Both the position numbers and the translations under genes were made by a program. This document shows positions 1-8,694 of a stretch of 64,000 bases of DNA, piece by piece; the stretch's first letter is position 1, and each line of letters starts with the position of its first letter. This DNA is from Amorphus orientalis (GTDB taxonomy: Bacteria; Pseudomonadota; Alphaproteobacteria; Rhizobiales; Amorphaceae), in assembly GCF_030814015.1 (NCBI RefSeq), contig NZ_JAUSUL010000002.1, positions 868,001-932,000 of the forward strand. The letters are read 5' to 3'. The notes beneath the pieces are model-generated. The model did no database searches. It was not told the origin of the DNA and saw only the letters and a program-made list of their open reading frames with translations.

Positions 1-396
1 GACCAGGCCGCCGCTCTCATCCGCGAAGTGGACGGACGGAACATGTTCGTTCACATGGACACGTTCCACATGAACATCGAGGAAGCTGACATTGCCGGGA
101 GCATTGCGCGCAACGCGCCGCTGCTCGGTCACGCCCACGTCGCGGAGAACCATCGCGGTGTCGTGGGCTCCGGCACTTTCGACCTTGCCGGCTATTTTCG
201 AGCGCTGGCGCGCGCCGACTACCAAGGCGATTTCGTTGCCGAAGGCTTTTCGGGCGGCCTGGTCGGGCCCGACCTCGTCGCCGGCGTCCGGCTCTGGCGA
301 TCGGCCTATGCCGACCCCGTCACGGCAGCGCGTATCGCGTTTCAGACCATGCAGGCTGCAAAACACGCAGCTGTGGCTGCCGTTAGGCCGTGGTGA
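1..396 (+). CDS. Sugar phosphate isomerase/epimerase, C-terminal part (5' truncated by window)
   Basis: The reading frame is open from the first base and ends at TGA 394-396, giving 131 visible residues. The segment VHMDTFHMNIEE, followed by GHAHVAENHRG and later VAEGF, matches the metal-binding second half of TIM-barrel sugar epimerases of the D-tagatose/D-psicose 3-epimerase type, in which Asp, His and Glu residues hold a divalent metal for C3 epimerisation of ketoses. About half of a typical 280-290 residue protein is visible. The substrate cannot be told from this fragment. The gene is followed by a 700-bp gap, so it probably ends its transcription unit. Confidence 0.75.
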   Translation, partial: DQAAALIREVDGRNMFVHMDTFHMNIEEADIAGSIARNAPLLGHAHVAENHRGVVGSGTFDLAGYFRALARADYQGDFVAEGFSGGLVGPDLVAGVRLWRSAYADPVTAARIAFQTMQAAKHAAVAAVRPW

Positions 397-871
397 GGGG
401 ATCCGTGGGAACAGAAATTGTGGTTCTGTCCCACGACTAAGGCATCATGGTTCTCGGACGCATAGAAGACATACCTTCTGAAGGAGTGAGCGCACGGGAG
501 CCAATATTGAAGATCTGGCGGGGGGCCGGGAAGCAGCCAATCGACATGCTTCAATTTAACCATGAACCCAACACTTGAGATTCTTTGGATTCAAGGAAAG
601 AGCAATTGTAACCAGATTGCGCCTAGAAGAGCGGTCTAACGTAGGGTCCAAAGACCGAGCGAGGCATGACTACTTGCTGAAGAGTAGGCCATCTAACTTC
701 GTCCAACAGATTGGACAACACCCCATCCCCCTAAACAGAAAATAATCTATGTTATTCAACATATTAAAACCGACATTCAGTTAAACACGAATCCCACCTC
801 CTCCGCCATCATTTCGCTCACGGCAGTTTCGCTTCGCTCAACGCCTCCGCGGCGGCGGCCTGACCGGCCGA

Positions 872-991
872 CGGGCGGTCGCCCGCTGGGCTCTGAGTTC
901 GAACTTAAGGCGGATGGGTCCGCCATCCTTGTTTGCGCGCAGCCGCCACACCAACCCTGCGCGCGAGGCTCCGAGTTCGAACTTCGTTCGA
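872..991. repeat. Cluster of four short hairpins with an 18-bp direct repeat
   Basis: Perfect inverted repeats occur at 872-885 (CGGGCG, 2-nt loop), 909-924 (GGCGGA, 4-nt loop), 935-964 (GCGCGCAG, 14-nt loop) and 977-991 (around TTCGAAC, 3-nt loop). The sequence GGCTC(T/C)GAGTTCGAACTT occurs at about 889-906 and 967-984, and a related GAGTTCGAACC lies at about 1114-1124 in the 3' end of the LysR gene. Such packing resembles a REP-like intergenic element. No family is recognised. Confidence 0.45.
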
Positions 992-1009
992 TCCTCTGCG
1001 CCACTATCC

Positions 1010-1039
1010 CGTTAACATTAAAACGGTTTTTCCTCCGTT
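1010..1039 (-). terminator. Possible terminator of the LysR gene
   Basis: On the minus strand, about 58 bases after the LysR stop, AACGG pairs with CCGTT around an A-rich 8-base loop and is followed by TTTAATGTT. The stem is short (5 bp), so this is a weak intrinsic terminator candidate. Confidence 0.3.
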
Positions 1040-1096
1040 CCGGATCCGGTGCAAGGTCTGAGACGCCTCCGTGACAGGGCGCGTCGGGCAATGTGC

Positions 1097-1990
1097 TCAG
1101 GACCGCTCGGGCCCGAGTTCGAACCGGTCCATCAGCTCCGGCAGGATCGGATGCTGGTAGGTCCGGCGGATCATGACCGCGAAGAACACTTCGCTGATCT
1201 CGGGCAGCTGCTCGATCTCGACCAGCGCGCCGCTTGCGAGCTCGTCCCTCACCACGATCGGCGGGATCACCGCCAGTCCGATGCCCTCGCGCGCAAGAAG
1301 ACGGGCCATGGCCATGTCGTCCACCTCGGCGGCGACCTTCGGTTCTGCGCCCAGGCGATTGACGAGTGCGTCGAAGCCGGTGCGCAGGCCGCTGGAGCGG
1401 GACGGGAGGATGAGCGGTGACGTCTGCAGGCGGTCCAGAAGCGATGCATCGGGACGGTCGAGGGACGGGACGCCGATGAGGCCGACCGATTGCTCCGCCA
1501 GTCGATGGACGATGAACGGTGTCGGACCGTCCGTCTCGGGCGGACGGTTGGTCAGCACCAGATCCAGATGCAGCATCTCCAGCGCCTCCAGCAGTTCGCT
1601 GCGGCTGCCGGAGCGCAGGATGACTTCGGTATCAGGCTGGGCGAGCGCGGGCTTCAGGAAATTGAGCTGGAAGTTGCGCGAGAGCGTCGCGATCGCGCCC
1701 ACCCTCAGCGGGCGCCGGGCCACCGATGCCTGGCTCAGGACCGACAGCAGGTCGCTGCCCGCCTCGAAGATGCGATCCGCGTGATCCAGCGCGATCCGGC
1801 CGGCCTCGGTCAGATGGAGGGCCCGCCCGCGGCGCTCGAAGAGCGGCTGACCGAGGCGCGCTTCGAGCTGCCGGATCTGGGACGACAGAGCGGACTGCGA
1901 CACATTCAGCCGGGCCGCGGCCCGCGTAAGGTGGCCCTCATGCGCGACGATCTGGAAATAACGGAGATGGTGATAGTTGAGGTCGGCCAT
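1097..1990 (-). CDS. LysR-family transcriptional regulator (NhaR-like N-terminus)
   Basis: A protein of 297 residues from ATG 1990 (MADLNYHHLRYF). The N-terminal 60 residues form the winged helix-turn-helix typical of LysR proteins (GHLTRAAARLNVSQSALSSQ, then LGQPLFERRGR), with wording closest to the NhaR-like branch. The remainder fits the periplasmic-binding-fold effector domain. A longer frame reaching 2125 exists but its extra 45 residues do not look like LysR sequence, so the internal ATG is preferred. It lies downstream of a short-chain dehydrogenase on the same strand with 183 bp between them; regulation of that gene is possible but unproven. The effector is unknown. Confidence 0.85.
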   Translation of the reverse strand: MADLNYHHLRYFQIVAHEGHLTRAAARLNVSQSALSSQIRQLEARLGQPLFERRGRALHLTEAGRIALDHADRIFEAGSDLLSVLSQASVARRPLRVGAIATLSRNFQLNFLKPALAQPDTEVILRSGSRSELLEALEMLHLDLVLTNRPPETDGPTPFIVHRLAEQSVGLIGVPSLDRPDASLLDRLQTSPLILPSRSSGLRTGFDALVNRLGAEPKVAAEVDDMAMARLLAREGIGLAVIPPIVVRDELASGALVEIEQLPEISEVFFAVMIRRTYQHPILPELMDRFELGPERS

Positions 1991-2173
1991 ATCGTTCTGT
2001 TTACGTGAACGAACTACGGCGCACACTATGGTCTGATCGAGGATTGTGCGCCAGCATCGGCGCTGTGCCGGCCGGAATGCGAAGGCCTGGTCTCCGTCCC
2101 CTCCCCGTTGGCGCTCCGGCTCCACCTCTCGAATGGTTTCGGCAGCCGGATCTAGAGCCGCAGGAGCTTCGGA

Positions 2174-2941
2174 TCAGGTCGCGGGCAGGCCGACGGCTGC
2201 CCTGGCTTCGGCCGTCTTCAGCGAGAAGTCGGTCCCGCAATAGGCGTCGCCGCCCGGGCCGCACAGCCATCCGATCGCCTTGGCGACCCAGTCCGGCGGA
2301 ATGTGCGCTGACGGGCCGAGCCTGCTCACCGGGTTGATGCCGGACGCCTTGATCTGGACCTGCATCTCCGTCGCCACCGTTCCGGGGCTCAGGCCGATCA
2401 CGCGGATGTCCTGGTCTGCATATTCCTTGTCGGCCACCCGGGTCAGGGACAGCGCGGCCGCCTTGCTGGCGCAATAGTGGCTCCAGCCTTCCAGCGCCCC
2501 GGTCGCAGCACCGGAACTGATGTTGATGATCGTCCCGCCGCCCTGGGCGAGCATCTGCGGGATCGCGAAGCGAAGGCCGTAATAGACGCCCTTGGTGTTG
2601 GCATCGAGAACTTCGCCCCATGCCGCCGGATCGCTGTCGGCGATCCGCGCGATGGGATCGATCAGGCCGGCGTTGTTGACGAGAACGTCGAGCCGACCGG
2701 TCTCCGCCACGGTCCCCTCGACAAGGTGGCGCACGTCGTCGACACGGCTAACGTCGCACTGCATGGCGATCGCCTTGCCACCGGACGCCCGAATCTCGCC
2801 GGCAATGGCCTCGATCCGGTCTGCGCTTCTGGCGGCCAGGACCACGACAGCCCCGAGCGTGGCCAGATGGCGCGCGGCCGCCTCGCCGATTCCCCGGCTT
2901 GCGCCGGTCACGATCACGGTTTGGCCGGCAAGATCCGTCAT
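2174..2941 (-). CDS. Short-chain dehydrogenase/reductase (SDR family)
   Basis: A classical SDR of 255 residues from ATG 2941 (MTDLAGQTVIVTG). Visible are the NAD(P)-binding TGASRGIG (residues 12-19), NNAG (89-92), the catalytic Ser at about 142 and YxxxK (Y156, K160). After the first beta strands, AARS rather than an acidic residue suggests NADP(H) preference, which is an inference. The last third carries SPGTVATEM, the usual substrate-loop start. A start six codons upstream is also possible. The substrate is unknown. The gene is 46 bp downstream of hflX on the same strand, and the LysR gene follows. Confidence 0.9.
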   Translation of the reverse strand: MTDLAGQTVIVTGASRGIGEAAARHLATLGAVVVLAARSADRIEAIAGEIRASGGKAIAMQCDVSRVDDVRHLVEGTVAETGRLDVLVNNAGLIDPIARIADSDPAAWGEVLDANTKGVYYGLRFAIPQMLAQGGGTIINISSGAATGALEGWSHYCASKAAALSLTRVADKEYADQDIRVIGLSPGTVATEMQVQIKASGINPVSRLGPSAHIPPDWVAKAIGWLCGPGGDAYCGTDFSLKTAEARAAVGLPAT

Positions 2942-2987
2942 GGGTTCGCTCCCTGTCACGGTGCGCGGCGCCTGCCGTGCGCGCGTC

Positions 2988-4361
2988 TCAGTTCAAAACG
3001 AATGCGCCCGCCTTGCTTGTGAAAGCGTCGGACTGGCTCGCCGGAATGCGGACCTTGAGGCGGATGGTGTCGGGGGAATCCTCCCGCTCCAGCACCTCGG
3101 TGGATCTGTAGAGCCAGGCGAGGAGCTCACCCTCTTCCGCAGGCAGTTCCAGCTCCGCCTCATGCCGTCCGCTGGTCAGGCGCTGCTCGATACGATCCAG
3201 CAGCCGGTCCAGGCCGGAGCCTGACAGGGCCGAAACCGCAACCGTATCGGGCCCCGTGTTTTCCAGCATTCGCGCGCGGGCCTGCTCGGGGAGCAGATCC
3301 ACCTTGTTCCAGACCTCGATCACCCGCCCGGGTTCGTGCGGGTCCACGTCCATGGCTTCCAGCGTCGCCTCGACGTCGGCCGACTGGGCTTCGCTGTCGG
3401 GATGGGCGATGTCCCGCACGTGGAGGATCAGATCGGCTTCGACCACCTCCTCCAGCGTGGCACGGAACGCCGCCACCAGATCGGTGGGAAGATGTGAAAT
3501 GAAGCCCACGGTATCGGACAGCACGATTTCGATTCCGTGCGGAAGCGCGACCCGGCGCAGGGTCGGGTCCAGCGTCGCGAACAACAGATTCTGTGCGCGC
3601 ACGCCGCTTTCCGTCAGCTTGTTGAAGAGGGTCGACTTGCCGGCGTTCGTGTAGCCGACCAGGGCGACGACAGGCTGATCGCGCCGGACCCGCTTCTTGC
3701 GATGCAGCGCCCGTGTCCGCCGCACGCTTTCCAGGTCCCGCTCCAGACGGTTGATCCGGCCCTGAATCTGGCGGCGGTCCGCCTCGATCTGGGTTTCGCC
3801 CGGCCCGCCCAGGAACCCGTAACCGCCGCGCTGCCGCTCCAGGTGGGTCCAGGAGCGGACAAGGCGGCTCTTCTGCCAGTGAAGGTGGGCGAGCTCGACC
3901 TGCAGGGCGCCTTCCCGGGTCTGGGCGCGTTCGCCAAATATTTCCAGGATCAGCGCGGTGCGGTCGAGCACCTTGACGCCCCAGGCGCGTTCGAGATTGC
4001 GCTGCTGGACCGGGGAGAGGCTGGTGTCGACGACGACCAGACCGGCCTCTTCCGTCGTGATCCTGAGCTTGATCTCCTCGACCTTGCCCGTTCCGAACAG
4101 GGTCGCGGGCCGCTGAGCGGCGATCGGGATGATCCAGGATCCGACCACTTCCAGGTCGATGGCGAGAGCCAGGCCGATGGCCTCCTCCAGCCGCGCTTCC
4201 GGCGAGCGCTTCGGAGGAGCGCCTGAGGCTGCGCGAGGCTCGTGCTGCTGCTTCAGGTCGGGCAGCAGAACGAGCGTTCGCAGCGACGTGGGACTCGCAT
4301 CCGCCGAGCCGGGTCCTGCCGATCCGTCGGCCGGTGAGTGATCGTGCGGACGCGGTTCCAA
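2988..4361 (-). CDS. hflX: GTPase HflX
   Basis: A protein of 457 residues with the HflX-type N-terminal domain (LFGTGKVEEIK, then a helical region with GPGETQIEADRR) and a TRAFAC G domain: G1 GYTNAGKST at 236-244, G3 DTVGF at 283-287, G4 NKVD at 352-355. HflX binds the 50S ribosome and splits stalled or heat-damaged 70S ribosomes. The frame starts with TTG at 4361, directly after the hfq stop with no gap, so translation is probably coupled; no ATG exists before conserved sequence. The first 45 residues are variable and Pro/Ser-rich. The hfq-hflX order is conserved in many proteobacteria. Confidence 0.95.
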   Translation of the reverse strand: MEPRPHDHSPADGSAGPGSADASPTSLRTLVLLPDLKQQHEPRAASGAPPKRSPEARLEEAIGLALAIDLEVVGSWIIPIAAQRPATLFGTGKVEEIKLRITTEEAGLVVVDTSLSPVQQRNLERAWGVKVLDRTALILEIFGERAQTREGALQVELAHLHWQKSRLVRSWTHLERQRGGYGFLGGPGETQIEADRRQIQGRINRLERDLESVRRTRALHRKKRVRRDQPVVALVGYTNAGKSTLFNKLTESGVRAQNLLFATLDPTLRRVALPHGIEIVLSDTVGFISHLPTDLVAAFRATLEEVVEADLILHVRDIAHPDSEAQSADVEATLEAMDVDPHEPGRVIEVWNKVDLLPEQARARMLENTGPDTVAVSALSGSGLDRLLDRIEQRLTSGRHEAELELPAEEGELLAWLYRSTEVLEREDSPDTIRLKVRIPASQSDAFTSKAGAFVLN

Positions 4362-4610
4362 TCAGCCTCCGGCGGTCTCGTCGCTCGGGTCGAACAGCTG
4401 CACCGGCTGGTTCGGCATGATCGTGGAGATCGCATGCTTGTAGACCAGTTGCGAATGCCCGTCGCGCCGAAGCAGGACGCAGAAATTATCGAACCAGGTT
4501 ACCACGCCCTGCAACTTCACTCCATTGACCAGAAAGATTGTCAGCGGGGTCTTGTTCTTGCGGACATAGTTCAGAAAAGTGTCTTGTAGATTTTGTGTCC
4601 GGTCGGCCAT
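4362..4610 (-). CDS. hfq: RNA chaperone Hfq
   Basis: 82 residues with the full Sm1 and Sm2 motifs ([21 protein letters not shown] and YKHAISTI). Hfq forms a hexameric ring that pairs small RNAs with mRNAs and affects mRNA stability. The length and lack of a long C-terminal tail fit alphaproteobacterial Hfq. On the minus strand AAGAAGG lies about 11 bases before the ATG as a possible Shine-Dalgarno sequence. The stop touches the hflX start. A 201-bp gap separates it from the upstream transaminase gene, which leaves room for its own promoter. Confidence 0.98.
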   Translation of the reverse strand: MADRTQNLQDTFLNYVRKNKTPLTIFLVNGVKLQGVVTWFDNFCVLLRRDGHSQLVYKHAISTIMPNQPVQLFDPSDETAGG

Positions 4611-4811
4611 CAGTTTGGAATACCTTCTTATTAGGTGGCGCGGAAATTCTTGGATGCCCCATCGGTCACAGGGACATCAACCGCCGTTTTCGGGCCTCGT
4701 TCGTGGTAGATGGATCATCTTTCGCCTGATCGCAACGACGAATATTGCCCACTGCACAGCGGCGGGTTGCATGGCTCGTGCCAGTCGGCGCTTGGCGACG
4801 CAACCGCCTGG
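4611..4811. other. Intergenic region between dat and hfq
   Basis: 201 bp without a gene. Close to the dat stop, GGCGGTTGC (minus strand, about 4802-4810) can pair with GCAACCCGCC about 30 bases further on, with one bulged base and small inner stems. This may end dat transcription. The rest probably holds the hfq promoter, but no convincing -35/-10 pair stands out. Confidence 0.4.
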
Positions 4812-5675
4812 TCAAACGGGCATGGTCTCCACCACCTCGTGGAAGCGCTGACGCAGCTCGGTGGCGATCGACCCGGGCTTGCCGTTTCCGATCGCGTGAT
4901 CGTCGATCCGGACAACCGGCATGACAAGGGTCGTCGCGGCGGTAATGAACGCCTCGCGTGCCCGGTAGGCTTCCTCGACGGTGAACGGCCTCTCTTCCAC
5001 GGTGATGCCTTCCCGGCGTGCCAGGTCGAGCACCGCCGTCCGGGTGATGCCGCGCAGGATCCCGTGCTCGGCCGGCCGCGTGACAAGGGCCCCCTCGGCC
5101 GTGACGATCCAGGCGTTGGTGGACGACCCCTCGGTGACGTAGCCGTCGGAATCGACGAACCAGGCTTCCTTCGCACCCGCCTTGCGAGCGGCTTCCTTTG
5201 CCAGAACATTGGGCAGCAGCGATACGGACTTGATGTCGACGCGCTCCCAGCGATTGTCGGGAAGCGTGATGACGTTGACGCCCGCTTCGGCGGTCTTTGC
5301 CGCTTTCGCAGGCGAAGACGACCGCGCCGTGATCACGAGTGCGGGCGGGGTTCCCTGCGGCGGGAACAGGTGATCGCGCGGAGCGACGCCGCGGCTGACC
5401 TGAATGTAGATCATGCCGTCGCGCACCCGGTTGCGGCGCACCACCTCCCGCATCACCGCCACCAGGGAGGCGCGGGGCATCGGGCTCGCGATCTGGAGTT
5501 CGCTCAGTGATCTGTCGAGGCGATCAAGGTGGCGGGTGGTGTCGACCAGTGCTCCGTGACGGACCTCGCACACCTCGTAGATGCCGTCGGCAAACTGGTA
5601 GCCACGGTCCTCGATGTGGACGGCGGCCTCCTTGTGACGGACATATCGGCCGTTAACGTAAGCGAATCGGCTCAT
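4812..5675 (-). CDS. dat: D-amino-acid transaminase (PLP fold type IV)
   Basis: 287 residues of the branched-chain/D-amino-acid aminotransferase fold. It starts SRFAYVNGRYV, has EDRGYQFADGIYEV, the PLP lysine in ERVDIKSVSLLPNVLAK, and EGSSTNAWIV near the cofactor phosphate. Enzymes of this type exchange amino groups between D-amino acids and 2-oxo acids. The gene regularly lies between trkA and hfq in alphaproteobacteria, as here. ATG 5675 is chosen over an upstream TTG because GGAG lies 8 bases before it. A branched-chain aminotransferase activity cannot be excluded. Confidence 0.88.
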   Translation of the reverse strand: MSRFAYVNGRYVRHKEAAVHIEDRGYQFADGIYEVCEVRHGALVDTTRHLDRLDRSLSELQIASPMPRASLVAVMREVVRRNRVRDGMIYIQVSRGVAPRDHLFPPQGTPPALVITARSSSPAKAAKTAEAGVNVITLPDNRWERVDIKSVSLLPNVLAKEAARKAGAKEAWFVDSDGYVTEGSSTNAWIVTAEGALVTRPAEHGILRGITRTAVLDLARREGITVEERPFTVEEAYRAREAFITAATTLVMPVVRIDDHAIGNGKPGSIATELRQRFHEVVETMPV

Positions 5676-5754
5676 AGACAACTCCAGCTTGGCGAGTTAA
5701 TCGCCTGATTTTATTCATCAATGCGGCGCCGCACTTCGGCGTCCGTTTGACGCG

Positions 5755-7131
5755 TCAGAAGAATTCGAGGCTCACCCGGAACATCTGTTCGACTTGGCGA
5801 ACCCGTTCCGCCAGCGCGAAGATGACGACCCGGTCGTGGGCCATGATCTGGGTATCGCCGCGCGGAGTGATGGCTCCCTTCCGGCGATAGATCGCGCCGA
5901 TCCGGATGCCGTCCGGCAGGTCCAGATCGCGGATCGGCCGTCCGACGAGGGACGAGGTCTCCAGCGCTTCGGCCTCGATGACTTCCGCAGCACCGTTCTG
6001 CAAGGAATGGACCGACCGGATGCGACCACGGCGCACATGGCGCAGAACCCGGGAAATCGTCACCGCGCGCGGGTTCACATAGGCGTCGATGCCGAGCGCA
6101 TGGGCGAACGCCGGGTAGCTGGCATTGTTGATCAGGCTCAGATTGCGTTTGCAGCCCAGCGTCTTGGCCATGACGCCGGCAATGATGTTCGCCTGGTCGT
6201 CGTTGGTGAGCGCCACCAGGACGTCGCTGTCCTCGATGTCGGCCTCCCGGAGGATCTCCTGATCGAGCGCGGAGCCGTGCAGGATGACCGTGCGCCTGAG
6301 TTCGTCCGCGATTTCGACGGCGCGCTGGCGCGACTGTTCGATGATCTTGACCTTGACGTTCGGCTTCCGCCGTTCCAGTTCGCGCGCGACATAGGCGCCG
6401 ATGTGTCCGCCGCCGGCGATCACAACACGACGGGCCTCCGGCTCGTCGTGGCCGAAGATGCCGAGCGTGCGCCGGACCTGATCCAGCCGGGCCACCACAT
6501 AGACCAGATCGCCGACCATCACCGTGTCGTCGCTCTGGGGAACGAAGAGCCGCCCGTTGCGGAAGATGCCGGTCACAACCGCGCCGAGGTCCGGAAACAG
6601 CTCGGTCAGCTGGCGAAGCGGCGTATCGATGACCGGGCAGTCCTCGTTGCAGAGAATGCCGACGACGATGACATCGCCGTCCGCGAACCGGACCGTCTCC
6701 ACCGCACCGGGGAGCGACATGCGCCTCAGCACGGTTTCGCCGACCTCGATCTCGGGCGAGATGATCACATCGATCGGCAGATGGTCGCGGGCGAACAGAT
6801 CCTGGTAGTGAGGCTGCAGGTAGCTCTGCGCCCTCACCCGCGCGATCTTGGTCGGCACCGAAAACAGCGTATGGGCGACCTGGCAAGCGACCATGTTCAC
6901 TTCGTCGGCCTGGGTCACCGCGATCAGCATGTCGGCGTCTTCCGCGCCGGCCTGGCTCAGGACGTCCGGATGCGAGCCGTAGCCGACCACGCCGCGGACA
7001 TCGAGCGTGTCGCGGATGATGCCGACCAGACGCGGAGAGGTGTCGATCACGGAGACGTCGTTCTCCTCCGCCGCCAGCTTCTCCGCGATGCCGAAGCCGA
7101 CCTGTCCGGCACCACAAATGACGATGCGCAT
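5755..7131 (-). CDS. trkA: Trk potassium uptake system peripheral protein TrkA
   Basis: 458 residues made of two RCK units, each with a Rossmann NAD-binding part and a small C-terminal part. Nucleotide-binding glycines are visible as GAGQVG near residue 8 and GGGHIG near 242, with acidic residues ending the second strands (VIDTS). TrkA is the cytoplasmic gating subunit of TrkH/TrkG potassium channels. No trkH is in the window. It sits downstream of ntrX, the usual alphaproteobacterial order, with a 186-bp gap. Confidence 0.95.
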   Translation of the reverse strand: MRIVICGAGQVGFGIAEKLAAEENDVSVIDTSPRLVGIIRDTLDVRGVVGYGSHPDVLSQAGAEDADMLIAVTQADEVNMVACQVAHTLFSVPTKIARVRAQSYLQPHYQDLFARDHLPIDVIISPEIEVGETVLRRMSLPGAVETVRFADGDVIVVGILCNEDCPVIDTPLRQLTELFPDLGAVVTGIFRNGRLFVPQSDDTVMVGDLVYVVARLDQVRRTLGIFGHDEPEARRVVIAGGGHIGAYVARELERRKPNVKVKIIEQSRQRAVEIADELRRTVILHGSALDQEILREADIEDSDVLVALTNDDQANIIAGVMAKTLGCKRNLSLINNASYPAFAHALGIDAYVNPRAVTISRVLRHVRRGRIRSVHSLQNGAAEVIEAEALETSSLVGRPIRDLDLPDGIRIGAIYRRKGAITPRGDTQIMAHDRVVIFALAERVRQVEQMFRVSLEFF

Positions 7132-7317
7132 GCGCCCTCGCTAAACGAACTTCCGCAGACGTCGCTACCATCTATCAGGCCGGACGGGCCATGTATCCCG
7201 TCCGGAATGGCGATGAGTGATCATCTCGAACGCCCCGCGGCACTCCAAGCCCCTGCCACGGGGAGATGCAAGCCGGATGCCGCGGTTTTTTGCCGCTTCG
7301 CGGCTTCGCCGGGTGTG

Positions 7318-8688
7318 TCAGGCGATGCCGAGCGACTTGAGCTTGCGATGCAGGGCCGAGCGTTCCATGCCGACGAACTCGGCCGTGCGGGAAATGTTGC
7401 CGCCGAACCGGTTGATCTGAGCCTTGAGATAATCGCGCTCGAAGATCTCGCGCGCATCGCGGAGCGGCAACGCCATGAAGTGTTCGCCGCCCTGACCGGA
7501 CGACAGCGGCGGCACGAGGGCACCGACTTCCGAGGGCAGCAGATCGGCGGACACCGGGTCGTTCGGATCCTGATCCCGCGTCAGGATGAGCAGCCGCTCG
7601 ATGTTGTTCTTGAGCTGGCGGATGTTGCCGGGCCAGTCGTGGGCCTGCAGCACGGCCATGGCGTCATCGCCGATGATCCGCAGCGGCAGACCTGCGCTGG
7701 CGGCGATCTGGCGCATGAAATGGTCGACCAGAACCGGAATGTCGTCCCGGCGTTCAGCGAGCGACGGCACGCGGATCGGCACCACGCTCAGGCGGTGGAA
7801 CAGGTCTTCCCGGACGCGGCCGTTCTCGATCTCGTTCTGCAGGTCGCGGGCACTGGAGGATATGATCCGGACGTCGACGTGAACCCGGGTGGAGCCGCCG
7901 ACGCGCAGAAAGGTCTGATCCACCAGAACGCGCAGAATGCGGCCCTGGGTCTCCAGCGGCATGTCGGCGATCTCGTCGAGATAGAGGGTCCCGCCGTGGG
8001 CTTCCTCGAGGGCTCCGACGGCCCGGCTTCCGCCGTTGGACGATTCCGTGCCGAACAGGGCCTCCTCGACCCGATCCGGCGTTATGGTGGCCGCATTCAG
8101 GATCACGAACGGACCGTTCGCACGCTGGGAAGAGCCGTGAATGGATCGGGCGACCAGTTCCTTGCCCGCACCGGACGGCCCGGTGAGAAGGATCCGGCTG
8201 TTCGTCGGAGCCACGCGCTCGATCATCGTGCGCAGGGCGGCCATGGCATTCGAATTGCCGATCAGCTCGGTCGCCTCTCCCGCCCGTGCCTTCAGATCCG
8301 CGATTTCGCGTCGGAGCTGGGAGGCTTCGAGCGCGCGTTCGGCGGCGAGGATCAGGCGATCCGCCTTGAGTGGCTTCTCGATATAGTCGTAGGCGCCGCG
8401 CTTGATCGCCGATACGGCGGTCTCGATGTTGCCGTGGCCGGAGATGATCACCACCGGCAGAGAGGGATGCTGCTCCTTGATCACATCGAGCAGCGCCAGG
8501 CCGTCCAGCCGGCTTCCCTGCAGCCATATGTCGAGGAACAGCAGACTCGGCTTGCGGGCGGCGATCTCCGCCAGCGCCTCGTCGGAGTGCGCCGCGGTGC
8601 GCGCCTCGAATCCCTCGTCGTCCAGGATGCCGGCGATGAGTTCACGGATGTCCCGTTCGTCGTCGACGATGAGGATGTCGGTGGCCAT
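7318..8688 (-). CDS. ntrX: Nitrogen regulation response regulator NtrX
   Basis: 456 residues. The receiver domain (1-125) has acidic residues D9-D10 and the phospho-acceptor D53 (FLDIWL). The AAA+ domain has Walker A GPSGAGKE (170-177). A Fis-type helix-turn-helix closes the protein (ISRTAEFVGMERSALHRKL). In the position where sigma-54 activators carry GAFTGA the sequence reads FGTESSNGGSRAVGALEEA, so the contact loop for sigma-54 is absent, as known for alphaproteobacterial NtrX. It is the partner of NtrY, whose stop is 6 bp upstream. The pair is linked to nitrogen, redox and envelope control in relatives. Confidence 0.95.
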   Translation of the reverse strand: MATDILIVDDERDIRELIAGILDDEGFEARTAAHSDEALAEIAARKPSLLFLDIWLQGSRLDGLALLDVIKEQHPSLPVVIISGHGNIETAVSAIKRGAYDYIEKPLKADRLILAAERALEASQLRREIADLKARAGEATELIGNSNAMAALRTMIERVAPTNSRILLTGPSGAGKELVARSIHGSSQRANGPFVILNAATITPDRVEEALFGTESSNGGSRAVGALEEAHGGTLYLDEIADMPLETQGRILRVLVDQTFLRVGGSTRVHVDVRIISSSARDLQNEIENGRVREDLFHRLSVVPIRVPSLAERRDDIPVLVDHFMRQIAASAGLPLRIIGDDAMAVLQAHDWPGNIRQLKNNIERLLILTRDQDPNDPVSADLLPSEVGALVPPLSSGQGGEHFMALPLRDAREIFERDYLKAQINRFGGNISRTAEFVGMERSALHRKLKSLGIA

Positions 8689-8694
8689 TCTGCC

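Larger units (their letters stand above)
397..1096. other. 700-bp intergenic region, partly AT-richer, with a hairpin cluster
   Basis: No credible gene is seen. Bases about 400-780 are visibly less GC-rich than the flanking genes and contain a small perfect hairpin (GTCCAA-CAGA-TTGGAC, 701-716). Bases 870-991 hold four successive short inverted repeats and two copies of an 18-bp sequence (annotated separately). The minus-strand reading of 950-1010 recalls the translated D-arm region of tRNA genes, but no complete tRNA can be folded. The region could be a decayed insertion or repeat-rich junk between two transcription units. Confidence 0.6.

Noticed and set aside
880-1010. Possible tRNA gene (TTCGAA loops on both strands)
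   Set aside because: No 7-bp acceptor stem, anticodon arm or CCA end could be fitted; the TTCGAA sites belong to short direct repeats.
777-1091. A 104-residue open frame on the minus strand with VAQRIERSSNSEP
   Set aside because: The wording is like spurious translations of tRNA-type sequence, it spans the hairpin repeats, and it has no ribosome-binding site or family.
7230-7317. Intrinsic terminator after ntrX
   Set aside because: The run of six T is on the plus strand; on the transcribed strand the stem is followed by A, not T.
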